A DNA stretch of 64,000 nt from Escallonia rubra (taxonomy: Eukaryota; Streptophyta; Magnoliopsida; Escalloniales; Escalloniaceae). This document shows positions 38,178 through 50,117 of this stretch, piece by piece. The notes under the pieces are model-generated. The model searched no databases, had not been told where the DNA came from, and saw only the letters and a list, made by a program, of their open reading frames with translations. Location of the stretch: contig JAVXUO010003085.1 in assembly GCA_033065855.1 (NCBI GenBank), positions 62,001 through 126,000 on the forward strand, given 5' to 3'. Within the stretch, counting starts at the first letter, position 1. The number at the start of each line of letters is the position of its first letter. The position numbers were made by a program, and so were the translations under genes.

Positions 38178-41100
38178 TCATCTCATGCTTACCGTGTCTA
38201 CAATCTGGGAGTAAATCCGCTCTCTGACGGCATTGTCTGTGGAGAGGGTAAAAATGGTTGCCCCTGGATGATTTCTTAACCTTGCAACTGCAGATTCCAG
38301 ACATCAACATCATATTTACTAATCTGGTGGGTGGAAAAACAATACTCATAATTTAACACGTAACAAAGTGAAAAGTAGCTTTGGGTCGTAATAAACTAGA
38401 CAACAGAAGAATCATGAAATAATTAGATCACAATGAGGCACGCATCCATTTCAAGTCTCATAAGATGCTTCTCTTCTGTTTCTTTGACTTGCAGTACTTG
38501 TCTTTCCCTGTTGTTTATGAAAGAAGGAACAAAATGACATATCTTAGCACTCTGAATTATGTTAAAAGTGCTTACCTCCAGGTATATCACGGCCTGATTT
38601 CGGAATGGGTATGGTAGCCAAGACTGGGATGTTAGATTCAAGAACTTTCAATACTGCTGGAAAGAATGAAGAACTGTACAGCTCCATCTTACCAACCTCA
38701 TCAATGATGAAGAGATCAGTACCTTCCTTGACCTGACATTAAGTTTTGCATTAACTTCCCACTTCAGAAACTACTGAATAGTGAATACAAACTGGACAAT
38801 CTTGGTGGTGGACATAAAAGAGAATTGGGGCTTGATAGAGTAAAGACGCCTCTGTACCCTCTAGTCCCCATGTGAAGACAAACGGGCTTCACATCCCTCG
38901 TATATTTAACAGAGCGATGGATTAAAAAGTGTTGAGAACTATGTTACTGGGTATTGATCGATCGAGTAACTCAGAGGATAAAGCAGTATTAATTCAATTA
39001 CATAAACACTAATTTAATTTAGCATCAATTCAATCACATAAAAACTAGGTCTACATCCGAATAAGCAGACCGTTGGCTTTTACACTCTCAGTAAGCGGTG
39101 GACCTCAAATTCAGCATAAACATTTCAGATGTCAATTGAAAAGACCTACCAATCCAATTAAGCCAGTTTGGGTGGTCTAACAAAGAAGCATTCCCATGTC
39201 TACTGCATAAATCATGGTCTTTCCAGGAGGGGTGGAGAAGGCACCCCTCTTCTACAAAGCTGCCTTTCATCCCTTGTGCTAGATAAAGGACACAAAAAGC
39301 AGAAGGTTCTAGCTTGAAGAAGGGCATTGTTTCAAGGACAAAAAGATAATTCGACTTGGTCATCCTCTTCCAACAACACAGAAAAACATCCCTCCTCTCC
39401 AGTCTTTCGTCTCTTCTCCTGGCACTCAAAATTTTTTCCCTCGCTTTTCCCTTAAACGCAGAGGATTACTGTTAACTTTAATTCACTGGTTGAAAACAAA
39501 ATGGTGTGCATAATATTGCATACACATCTTACTTACAACTTTGTATACCTCTCACCTGCAACTCCGGCAATGCCAAGGACTCGAATGATGTTACATCTAC
39601 TCTGTACCTCCCCACCATAGGCCATCTAACAGACTCTGGGCTGCAATGCAGAAGAAAAAACAAACTGAAGCTTTAGGTGATCAGATAAATTTGTAGTTAT
39701 AAAAGACAATTTAGCTTAGAAAACGTATCGAGTGTTCTACAGCCAAAACATAACAGTGCTGGACATGAAGAAAAAACTTATAGAAACTAGCCCTGCTTAG
39801 GTTGAGTGTATGTCACTGCTTTAGCCTATCTAAGCATTTTGGTAAATAGTTCCAGACGTGGTGTAAGTTGTCTCTCCTGTAGCAGATTTTACATCATGTA
39901 AATGGTTCTGTCCCTATGAAGCATTTCAAATCTCCAAAATGACAGCACTCAAATACTCATGTTATGCCTCATAGAAGAAGGTGATGGATATTTTAGGTGG
40001 CAAATCAAGCACTAGATCCCACTATAAAATGGTGTGTAAGCACCAAATAGTGCAGTATGGGAACAATCAAAAAGCAAAATATAGAATTTCCAATTTGACT
40101 CTCTGATAAATAAAAGTATAAGCTACCATAACATTTACGGTGATCAGTAACCAGATCACAATCATATGAATGTAACTTAAAATCCAAGTTAATGCATTTT
40201 ACAAGGGAAATGGATGGTTATATCAATCGGTTTTATCATTTAGAAAAAAACAGCAGAGATGTATATGCACAAAGCACCCAAGGAGGCACGAATCTCATCT
40301 CTACTATATATAACAGCACAGATGGGGTTAAATGGCCACAACTTTTGCCCCTTAAGATACCTTTTTTCTAATTTAGGAGTTTGTTTTATATTGAGGGTGT
40401 TTCGACTTTAAGGGCATTATTAAGCAAATTCCCTTGAAATATCCTTTCAGAGTTTTAAAGTTTATAAAAATCAAGGATCGTTTTGTAATACACATTAAGC
40501 CTCTTACCTTCAAATACCCTTATTGAATTAGAACTTCTGTTAAATGTAAGGGTGTTTTTTGACCTGTTCTACTAACCTTAGATACTTTATATTTTTCCAT
40601 CAAAGTTGAAGAAACAACGAGGCGGAAACTTACTTTACTGAGATACATAACTATGGTATTCTATTACCCTAGACTAAATTTAAATTATTTTGTCACAACT
40701 TTGTATCCTTTTTTTTTCTTTTTCTGTATAGAGATTTTTTTATACACCTGAATAGCTTGTATAAAACCAAGTCAACCTCAGCTTGGGATTGTGCACGAGT
40801 TCTGATTGTGTCTAATTAGCAGATTTCTTCAAGATAATTTCTTAATACAGTTCAATACTTAGTATTTAGTAAGCTCGAATTGACAAACGAATACTCCCTC
40901 CGAACCACTTTAACTGCACTTGTTTGACTTGCACAGAATTCAAGAATTTGGTAAAAAAAATCTGAGTTTTCTGATAATGCCCTCACGAACAAGCATTATC
41001 TTTACCATCTTACCCTTACTTCTTTTGTCACCCTCTTTTGGTGCAGAATGCTGCACCTCTCCCACCACCACCGTCAAGGCCCAAATCACCAAGGCACCAC

Positions 41101-44100
41101 ATCCTCATCACCTTCACTCTAACCACCGCCACCATCATGAAATTCTCCACCATATTACCAACAATTGAATCTTAACCACTGAGATAAGACTGTAAAGTAA
41201 ATCAAGAGCTTTGCTGCCATGAATTAAAAAGGTTAGGATTTTCAAAGCAAGTCTCACAGCCATCATAAGCCATAACTGTAAGGCAACTCTCCTTTTAATT
41301 TATGTCTCTTCAATTTGGTGATACAAATTTATGATTTTGATCATCAATGAGGGTTTAAGTGGCGATAAGTACTCTTCATTTGTGGTAGCTGACACATTCT
41401 TTGGAAGTGGTGACAATGGAGTTGATAACCCGGGTTCAATCAGCAGTCGGCACCTACCATTGGTATTTGCATCGTCGCTTAATGTTTGCCTAGGCTGACT
41501 AGGCATTGACCCAGGTTGCCAAGGCGTTCGCCTGCGCAGACCTGGCGTTCTCCTAAGTTGCTAAGGTGTTTGCCTAAGCGTTCGCCCAGGCTGCCAAGGC
41601 TTCCGCCTGTTGCATAGGTCGAGGACTGTTCACCGCCTCAAAAGCAATAGCCATATTCACGACTACCATCATCCAAATAATAACCACAGCAAAAATTACC
41701 AGAAGAATGCTTTAAAACCAAAGTAATCATATCTAAAAAAATCAAGCTCTTATCAAATCCAGAAAACTAATCAAGATCTACACCAATTCCACAACTTATT
41801 TGCGACCGTGGTTGTTCATAAGATGCGATGGGCGGACCAACATGATGGCAGGCAACAATAGCGGTTAATTGGCTATGGCGGCGATGGTGGGATGGCATTG
41901 GGTCATGGAGTTTGAAGGAAGGGGAGAGAGAGAGAGAGACTGGAGGGGACCTGCTCAAATTCAACCCAATTCAGCACATTTTCAAACTTTTGGGATCTCT
42001 CGTGTCCACTTTTCTTTCCAATCATATCATTAACCAACAGGTAATGCTTAAAGTATCACCACTTATTTTCTGTTTAAAACTGGAAGCAGATCATAACTAA
42101 TTGAGCGCCCACTTCTCACGCCATTTTCTCACTCTTATTGTCATCTTCATCCCCTCCAAGACACTTGGCTGCAGAATCTTTTCCTTGTTTGTTTTTTTCT
42201 ATGCTCTTAAAACCAACCTTTTGCTCATTAAACTCTGCGTATTGAAGCATCCAAAGGAAGGCAAAGTAGTTTAGGTGCGTAAACAATACCTAACAAAATA
42301 AACACATTCCGGTCACAAGACAACCATGGTTACATAGTCTAGCCTCTTAACCCTTGCGAAATCAGTACCACGAATAGACAATGGAGACCAAAAGGAAAGA
42401 AAAGTCGCATTAATGTCCCCAGGAAAGACTGATGAACACAACCCAGGAAGTATAAGCTCAGATAAATGGGAATTAACGGACCTCCACTTCCTCTACCCCC
42501 AAATGAACTACAAGAGGCCAGCATCAAAACTTCATGGTCAACGCATTTAAGCTCGATATTGGGCAAGATATCCCAAGCATGCACACAGAAGACTCCACAA
42601 CCTCCTAGCCCCATTGAAATCAAGAAGCACATAGTCCACTCGCCACCAACACTTCTTTGCATTTAAAGCACCAACTAATGAGTGATTAGAATCATCCTTC
42701 ACCTCCTTAAATCATCAACTTCTACCATAGCATCTCTCATAGTAGTTCAAGTAGATAAAGCCATTGTAGGGTGGCGCATGTGCTCACTGAACACCCTTCC
42801 AAGGAAGAATGCCTAAGCTTCCCCTCAATGGCATACAGAAGAGTGGGCTGGAAAAGTGCCGATCCCAAGGAAGAACGCCTAAGCTTCCCCTAAATGGCGT
42901 ACAGAAAGAGTGGACTGGAAAAGTGCCGATCCAAACCGGCTTACACCAAAAAGCATGCCTGAGATAGGTTCTCCAAGCCACTGAGACTGCCGAAGAAGTC
43001 CTAAGTCATAGCCAGTTTTTGAAACATCTGTTGAATATTATATTAGTTTATGACCAAAATTGCCATCTTACAGTTTTTTGTAAAGCTTGAACACCTCATG
43101 TATTCAAGCTACATGACCTATGCTTTGTACTCCCTCAGTCTTTAAAATTAATGTCATTTATAACTTGTATTGAGTTGAAGAGAATACATCTCTTGCATGA
43201 CACTTGATCTTCTTTTATACTTTACCCAATTAGTCCTGATCTCAGTATTCGAAGAATTTTTTTGATGGAAGGAGGCATGAAAGCACTGGACAATAGATCG
43301 CTTATCTGGGAAAGAAGGGAATAATTAGTTGTTAAACTTCAAGAGTAGCAGAATTCTGGCAAGGAGAAAGTGCACCAGCATTGAGTGGCCAGGTAGAGTT
43401 CAACTTGTTTCATACAAAAAGTTTTTCTATCCCATAATTCAGTTCTACCAAATTTCAATTTGGTTGCAATAAGTAGAATTATTGTTATTATAGTAGCTAA
43501 GAGATTTTTTAAGTTTCCAACAATCAGCATCTGAGTGATAGAATTACAGAATACAAAGCAATATTCCATCAACCCCGTATATAACCCATGACATAAAGGG
43601 ATAGACCTGTGGGAAAAATTAGGCTTTGATTTGAATTAACTAAAACAAAACATTGAGCAATAGTGAGGGATCAAATGTGATAGTAGATGCTCTCAAGTAA
43701 CACAGCTGTTTAGCAAGTAACTCTAACATAAAACATTTCATTTAGAACAGTAAAAGGATATTAGGAAGGCTGGCCTGTCGGAGTCAAACAAACTCGTTGT
43801 CCTAAAGACGTTATCACCTCCCTACGAGCATGTGTTGACGATGGACTGTGTCCCCAAGATAAAACCCAATTCGGCACAGTTAGTTTAAAACAACCGGGCA
43901 ACTTATATCGTACAATGGCTGCTGATTTAATTTACTTAAGTCATTTATTGTTACGTTTGGTTCCTCACTTTTGCTGAATGTTTGTTGTAGGAAATGCAAA
44001 TCAAACCCTCATTTTCCAACAAGCCGAAAAGCTCAGAAACCCAATTGATGGAGATTTTTAGTATATCAATTTCCTTATATGCAGGGCAATATATTCACAG

Positions 44101-44606
44101 CATCGACAAAAGAAGGTATTACCTGGAAATTTTGGTCGACGCAAGTGGACCTGTTCGACCATCTAAGGTAACAACATCAAAGCCAACTCTCTCGGTTCCT
44201 TCTCTAACCTCACCTATAATTAAACCAATCCCCAGCACAATCAACAACATGGTATCAGTTCCTTGGAAAGTGATAATCATATAAACATCAATCATGCCAT
44301 AAGGAGATACACACACACACAGGGGGGGAGAGAGAGCATACGGGTGTAGAACCCCTGGACATTGAAGTTAGGGTTGGCATTCTTGAGGGTCTCAAATACT
44401 CTCATAACCAAAGTTGTCTTGCCCACTCCCTGCCAAGAGAGACAGACAGACAGAAAGGAAGAGGAAACAATTTATCCGAGCGGCGATTTTTGAGTTTGAA
44501 TTGATTACACAATTTCGTGCGTGCGCGTGAGAGAGAAAGAGAGATGAAGTGAGGGGAAGCTTACAGGAGGGCCAGTGACGAGGAAGCATTTCCCTGGAGC
44601 TGCCAT
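38178..44606 (-). CDS. NTPCR: THEP1/NTPCR-type P-loop nucleoside-triphosphatase
   Basis: Six exons on the minus strand, all GT-AG with matching phases: 44606-44565, 44429-44342, 44213-44123, 39640-39556, 38732-38576 and 38287-38178. They total 573 nt, 190 residues, the same length as human NTPCR. Walker A is GPPGVGKTT (residues 12-20), split by intron 1 after GPP. EVREGTERVGFDVVTLDGR and RVDVTSFESLALP follow, and Walker B is LFIIDEVGKMEL with D113-E114. LATIPIPK and the C-terminal VRERIYSQIVDTV complete the fold. THEP1 enzymes hydrolyse NTPs to NDPs slowly and are presumed soluble; the physiological role in plants is unclear. Intron 3 (4.5 kb) holds a fragment copied from the neighbouring tomosyn gene. 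Confidence 0.93.
41946..42245 (+). pseudogene. Unprocessed fragment of tomosyn exon 10 and intron 10
   Basis: This segment matches 27881-28342 of the tomosyn gene: part of exon 10 (ACCTGCTCAAATTCAACCC, TGGGATCTCTCGTGTCCAC), the donor CAACAGGTAATGCTTAAAG and most of intron 10 up to a few bases before exon 11 (CATTAAACTCTGCGTATTG). Two internal deletions are visible: about 39 bp inside the exon part and about 113 bp near the end of the intron. Because the intron is retained, it is a DNA-level copy, not a retrocopy. It lies antisense in intron 3 of the NTPase gene and cannot code for a working protein. Confidence 0.9.
42799..42931. repeat. 66-bp tandem repeat, two copies
   Basis: Copies at 42799-42864 and 42865-42931 both start CCAAGGAAGAAYGCCTAAGC and end AAAAGTGCCGATC with a few substitutions. 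Confidence 0.9.
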
Positions 44607-44701
44607 TTTTTTGTTTCTGGTTTCGATTTTAATTCCAATAAATCTGCACAAGCGCGAGTTTCAAACGTGGTTATTTGTTTGTTTCACCCTTTTCCTCTCT
44701 G
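44607..44701 (-). promoter_or_regulatory. Short upstream region of NTPase gene
   Basis: Only about 95 bp lie between the start codon and the A-tail of the upstream LINE remnant. No clear TATA box is present in it. The promoter either lies in this stretch, overlaps the LINE, or a leader intron places it further upstream; the sequence does not decide. Confidence 0.35.
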
Positions 44702-44756
44702 TTTTTTTTTTTTTTTTGGTGCAACAGAAATAATATAGATAAATCAAGATTACAAC

Positions 44757-45240
44757 TTAGTTCATAATATGGGCAACACCTGCTATATCAGCTATCAACA
44801 GGGGAAGGACCACCTCCGGTGGTTGCATGAGATACACAAAAGACTCCCCTTGTTGAGCACCTAAATTAGCAAGATAATCTGCACATCGGTTGCCTTCTCT
44901 ATACACATGGTTAATATTAGACTTGGTAGGATAGCTACAGTCTTTAATAATGTTACTCAATGGATGAAATCTATTTTTGTTTTCCAAAATGAGATCTCTC
45001 GCAATTTGGGAATCAGTTTCAATAGTAGCATTCTCCAGTCCCATGTTCTTGATCATTAGTGCTGCTCGTAGAACTCCTTGGAGTTCTGCTTCAATAGCAC
45101 TTGCAGCTGGAATAAAGCCATAGAATCTTCCTATCCACTCTCATCCATTGTTGCGCATCAGACCTCCAAAGCCACCAGCCATGTCTTTTTTTGCACAACC
45201 ATCAACATTGATCTTTACAGTACCTGTCATAGGAAAAGAC
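44757..45240 (-). pseudogene. LINE RNase H domain remnant
   Basis: The minus-strand reading has VKINVDGCAKKDMAGGFGGL, EWIGRFYGFIPAASAIEAEL, then ATIETDSQIARDLI and HVYREGNRCADYLANLG. These carry the acidic residues of RNase HI: D in NVDG, E in AIEAEL, D in ETDS and D in CADYLA. One in-frame TGA (about 45145) breaks it. It is the 3'-most domain of the LINE remnant. Confidence 0.82.
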
Positions 45241-45615
45241 CATGACATTAGTTTTTGATTTTTAGTGGTGATTTTCTCTTCCTTATGGAATGCTTTTTCC
45301 ATTTCTTCAGCCAAGTTTAGAATGTTGTTCCAAGATGTCTCCGGTTGTATGAAGGCTTTCTCTATACTTTCTCTATTTCGATCTCTCTATGTTTGCCAAA
45401 GGGTGGCAGCAAATATATAAGTCCATTGTATGCCTCTGAATCTGATGTTCTTTTTCTTTTGGAAGTTTTTACTTAACCAGTCCTTTAAGCTGAGGTTTTC
45501 TTCTTCTTCCAGTTGGCTGTGGTTAAAAATCTTCCTCCACAGCTCCTTAGCTTTAGGACAGAGTCTGATGACGTGCTCAGTGGACTCATCAAGGTAATTG
45601 CATCTAGTGCAGCTG

Positions 45616-46700
45616 CTAGCTGCTATCCTGGGTAATGTTTCTCAAAGCACGCAGGCTATTAGTAAGAATCTTCTGATGTAGAGCAAGCCAAAAGAATAAA
45701 ATGATTTTGAGAGGTATTTTCAATTTCCAAATCCAACTCCAATTAGCATCATTACTAGGACTACTTTGACTGTCAATGACCAACTTGTAGGCACTAGCTA
45801 TAGAAAAATCTCCATGTCTAAGGGCATTCCAACAAAAATAATCCTCTCCGATATCTTCTATAGGAAGATAAACTTCGGTTATAGTTTTATAGCATTCATG
45901 GTTAACAACCGATAGGAGTTTGTTATGATCCCAGCCATGGTCATTAATGAAATCTTTTACTTTGACATTGTGATCATCTCTCATATCCTCCTCTCCTATA
46001 GGGCCTTCCCCACACCACCAATCCTGCCAGAAATTAATTCTTTCCCCAGTATTCACCACCCATTTCATGCCTTTTAGAAGGATGTGGTTTCTCTTAATAA
46101 TACTTCTCCAAATGTGAGAGCATTTCTTAGGCATGTTCTGATCCTTAGGGTTGTCATTTTCACATATTTGTGCCTTAAAACATTAACCCATAGCAAATCT
46201 TCATTGGTACCAACTCTCCAGCCCAATTTAGTAAGGCAGGCAATGTTATGATCCCTGGCTTTTCTTAATCCTAAACCTCATTGATGCTTAGGTGTGCACA
46301 CAGTTCCCCAGTTTATAAGATGAACCTTCTTCTTGTGTTCAGAATCCCCCCATAGAAAGGCTTTATGCATCTTGTCCAATTTATCAGTAACTTTGAGAGG
46401 GAACACATGTATTTGCATAATGTGAGTGGGGATCGCAGAAGTAACAGATTGGATGAGAGTACATCTTCCAGCTATAGATAAAACTTTAGCCTTCCATCCA
46501 GCAAGTCTAGTACTCACCTTTTGCACAATATGGTTATAAACATTACAGGAAAGTTTCTTATGGAGAAGATGGATACCAAGGTAGATTCCCAAGTTATCAG
46601 TTAGAGAGATGCCACACTGCTGACTGATGCTATTAGCTTTAGCATGAGGGATATTAGGGGAGAAATATAACTTGGATTTAAGAAGGTTAACTCTCTGGAC
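45616..46700 (-). pseudogene. LINE reverse transcriptase C-terminal part and zf-RVT remnant
   Basis: Three frame segments on the minus strand. About 46700-46278: VNLLKSKLYFSPN, LAGWKAKVLSIAGRCTLIQS, FLWGDSEHKKKVHLINW. About 46276-46165: GLGLRKARDHNIACLTKLGW, TNEDLLWVNVLRHKYVK. 46165-45616: HIWRSIIKRN, GERINFWQDWWCGE, SIASAYKLV, KIPLKIILFFWLALHQKILT. A stop codon near 46276 and a one-base shift near 46165 separate them. These are standard plant LINE RT-tail and zf-RVT motifs. Confidence 0.85.
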
Positions 46701-46789
46701 AGGTTTCCTCTCAATTTTTGCACCTTTCTTTGCTTCTTTCAAACGTGTAATTGTGTATTGAACCTTAATTTCTGTTAGAATCAAAAATA

Positions 46790-48340
46790 AATTTAGATTA
46801 GTTGCTATTAGAACATGTGCGAAATTATTGATACCCGTAAAGTTTTTGCAAAAGTCTCACCGTTCAGTAGCTCACGAAGAAGAATCTAACTATAAATGAT
46901 ACCAAGAAAGTAAGTTTGTATTACGCATACGAAAGTGTCTCAAGTAGTATAGTCTAAATCAGTTAGGATATGGTGGAACAGAGTAAGAATACAAGCAAGA
47001 GTAGATATTGAGGCAATTTGGACAAAGTCTAACGAGTGACAGTGCTATGAAGGCGTAGGCGTAGGGTGAGTACGGGAGCGATAATCATGTATTTAATGTC
47101 GAGGTCCAACGTTAGGGTCTAATGCTCAGGTCTTTTCTCTCGATAAAAATATCTAGCTCGATCTGAGTGAGAAAGCAAAAACGTGAATGGTTCTCCATAT
47201 GAGTTCTCAAGTCTTGAGGCAAATAAGATGCATTGTCATCAAGTGACACATGATGCTTCCTCTGGGAGTGCCAACTCGTGAAGGTGTTCCGCCATATTGT
47301 TGTATCGTCATACTAACTCAGCCAGCCACCAGCACTGACTCAATACCCTTACTAAGTCGTGAGGCGTCAAAAGACGTAGAGAACGTCTTGACAATTGTGG
47401 AGAAGTCCGCACCAGACTGCTATGGGTGTGGCACAAGGACGCGATATTTAAAAAGGCTTTAATTGGTGCAGGGGGCATGCAACATAGGCATGGAGCAAGA
47501 GCGCAGCAGACAAATGTTGTATCGGTGGCGGAGCATGGGCGTTGCTTATGAATGCAATGCTGGGACACTTAGCGTGGAGATGTCGCTCGGTGGCAATGGA
47601 GTTTCAAGGCATGATGGCACTTGTCATGATGCATGGTGCCCTCAAGAGCCAAGGATTAACTACAAGTGTGCAAATTCTCGTTTGATGTTAGTCAGTCTAC
47701 GAAAGGAACAGCGGTCGTGCATGCAAGTGCCAAGGGGTGTCCAAGGAGAGTTGTGGAGGCCCCAATGGTAGATAAAGGTACGAAGAAGGGGTGAGAGAAG
47801 AGGTAAAAGAAGCAAGACGTCGTTGAATGGGAAGACAAGCTGACCCCTTTTGGGGGAAAAGCGGGTCAACCCCTTGGGAAAGAATGGGCCATCCAACCTC
47901 CCTGGGAGAGGAGGGGAGACACGTCCATTCTTGGCGGAACGTGACTTAGAGCATGCCTTCTAGGTTGACTGGGTTTATAGAGTTGAAGTTTGACTCTTTC
48001 TCAAAAAGTGAAATCCAAAAGTGATCAAATCTGCATGCTAAAATAAGGCCAGCAACAGTTAGTAAGCACAACCAGAATCGTGCACATTGAGGTGGGGGAG
48101 GGGGTTACTATAAAAAGGCAAAAACTTGTCGTTAAAATTTGCATCATGAAGAAGTTCTATATCTGGGAAGGTGTTTTCAGGCGGGAGCGGACTACTATAT
48201 ACATAGGTTAATCAGATGCTTCAGTCCTTCAATTATAAGGTTGTCCGCTCCACTTCCAATAGGAGTAAATTGATTTTACATCTCAGAATGTCATAGTTGA
48301 GAATTTGCATAGTTTTTGTTGGCTTCATCTTTCTATTGAC
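46790..48340. other. Intergenic, no supported gene
   Basis: Mixed-composition sequence with several frames of 70-100 codons on both strands (for example around 47460-47770) that show no domain. It may be remnant LTR-retrotransposon sequence, but no LTR pair, primer site or protease/RT motif was found. Confidence 0.4.
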
Positions 48341-48345
48341 ATGGG

Positions 48346-49440
48346 ACCAGTGTTATCAAAGAGGCGTCGAGGCGCAAGGTGCACTCCCTTCGCCTCGCCT
48401 AGGGCTAGGCGCAGCCCTTTCGAAAAGGCAGGCGTCTTACGCGCCTAGGCGCCAAGGTGAAAGGCGGCAGTGGAGGCGCAAAGAAAAGCCCAAAAATCCT
48501 ATTTTTTTTATATTTTTGCATCATGACATCATCTCAACCATTTATTATTTTTTATTTCATAACATAATAAATTAATATCTAAATCAAAAAAAAAAAAACC
48601 TAAAGCCCCAAATCCCTAATCAATCGATTCTCGTATTATTGTTCATTGTGCTAGCGTCCCGTCTCAAATTGTTACTTTTTTTTAAGTAAATGCACTCATT
48701 CACTTCGCTATGTAGACAAATCTCTACCAGGCTTGGAGCTTATGATTCCCCTTTAAGGAAAATATTCTTACTTTAGCCTTCACCAGTGTTATCAAAGGCG
48801 CGCCTAGGTCTAGGCGCACCCCCTTCGAAAAGGCGTGCGTGTTGTGCCCTTAGGCGCCCAGGCGCAAGGCGGTGGTGGAAGCGTTTAATTTTTTATTTTT
48901 GCATCGTGGCATCATCTCCACCGTTCAATTGTTTTAAATTCTTTGTTTCATAACATAATAAATGAATATCTAAACCTCAAATCCCTAATCAATTAATTCT
49001 CTTATTGTTGTTCATTATACTAGCGTTCTGTCTCCAATTGTTACTCTCTTTCAATTAAATCTACTATATCACTTCACCTTTTTGACAAAGAAGATGAAAT
49101 TAAGGAATCTCTACCAAGTTTTGAACTTATGATTTCCCTTTGAGGAAAACATTGTTGCTTTAGCCCTTACTGATGATGAGGATAATGTTGTCATATTCGC
49201 TAAAGATTAACTAATTCTCATTGGATTTAAAAAAAATTCTAGTGTTGAAAATTTGTTAAATTGCTATGTTCTGAATTATTTTTTTTATGAGATTTTATTA
49301 GTTTAATATACTAATATCTATTTATTTTCATTTTGTTCCTCACTTCGAAAAGGCGAGCGTCTGCTCCTTGCGCCTAGGCTCCAAGGACACTTTGCGCCTT
49401 AGGTAAGCATGCGCCTAGGCTCAATAATGCACGGGGCGCA
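48346..49440. repeat. Two tandem copies of a GCGCCTAGGCGC-type dispersed repeat
   Basis: Copy A (about 48346-48781) and copy B (about 48782-49440) both start ACCAGTGTTATCAAAG, followed by palindromic GGCGC/GCCTAGGCGC blocks and TTTCATAACATAATAAAT. Both continue with an AATCCCTAATCAAT stretch; copy B runs on to a second GCGCCTAGGC block. Copy A stops where B begins, so B seems to have interrupted or truncated A. A third copy lies at 60893-61436. Confidence 0.7.
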
Positions 49441-49445
49441 TTATT

Positions 49446-49706
49446 GTTGAAATTCAACTGTATAAAAGTTGTGAAAATCGATGCTAAATTTTGTTTATAA
49501 AAGTCATCGCTTAAAAATAAATCAACCGGCTAGGTAATAACAAGATTCGCGGTGTTACAATAAAAACTCTAACCTAAGGTCACAATTCAGCAGGAACAAC
49601 AACCCCGTCCTAAAGGTAGCAAGACAATGGTAAAAAAGGAAAAAACTAGTGGTCATCATGATAAAACCACGCAGCACAGCTTATAAATAAACAACGACTA
49701 AAATAA
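49446..49706. other. Spacer, nothing recognised
   Basis: Short AT-rich stretch before the tandem duplication. Confidence 0.4.
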
Positions 49707-50117
49707 ACTAGCTATCAACGCAACAAATAAGCAAGATAAACCACAGCCAACATCACCACCTAGCAGCTAAAAAAGTTGAAGTATGCCAATGGCAAGGCTA
49801 AGTGTTGTGTCGTGAGACCACCATGCCCACGCGCAATAGCGCACGTCACATCGCTGTCAGTCACCGATGGTCCACCACATCATCGTCGACCACCACAAGA
49901 CATATTTACAACTAGCTGTCAACGCAACAAATAAGCAAGATAAACCACAGCCAACATCACCACCTAGCAGCTAAAAAAGTTGACATATGCCAACGGCAAG
50001 GCTAAGTGTTATGTCGTGAGACCACCATGCCCACGCGCAATAGCGCACATCACATCGATGTCAGTCACCGATGGTCCACCACATCATCGTCGACCACCAC
50101 AGGACACATTTACAACT
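49707..50117. repeat. Tandem duplication, period 204 bp
   Basis: Two nearly identical copies (about 49707-49910 and 49911-50117) share AACGCAACAAATAAGCAAGA, AACATCACCACCTAGCAGCT, GTGAGACCACCATGCCCACG and TCACCGATGGTCCACCACAT. The similarity is high enough to suggest recent unequal exchange. Confidence 0.9.

Larger units (their letters stand above)
39641..44122 (-). other. Intron 3 of NTPase gene
   Basis: Contains degenerate CCAAGGC/GCCTAGGC minisatellite sequence at about 41488-41610, the tomosyn fragment at 41946-42245, a 66-bp tandem repeat at 42799-42931, and AT-rich filler. Short frames within it have no family resemblance. Confidence 0.7.
44702..46750 (-). mobile_element. 5'-truncated, decayed LINE (L1-type) retrotransposon
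   Basis: On the minus strand the order is the thumb end of a reverse transcriptase, a zf-RVT region, an RNase H domain, and an A-tail (T run 44702-44717). This is the 3' half of plant L1-type LINEs that carry RNase H. The 5' half (endonuclease and RT palm) is missing and the homology fades at about 46700-46750. Frameshifts and stops interrupt it, so it is inactive. No clear target duplication was found; TTTCAAACGTG occurs near both ends (about 44658 and 46736) but not next to the A-tail, so I do not rely on it. Confidence 0.85.

Noticed and set aside
39088..39429. 113-codon minus-strand frame between NTPase exons
   Set aside because: Intronic; the adjacent coding exons join in phase without it.
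44658..46746. TTTCAAACGTG near both ends of the LINE remnant as a target duplication
   Set aside because: The left copy is more than 30 bp away from the A-tail rather than adjacent, so chance similarity is likelier.
47250..47896. Frames on both strands of 70-102 codons
   Set aside because: They are mutually overlapping, carry no motif, and have no adjacent splice sites or family match.
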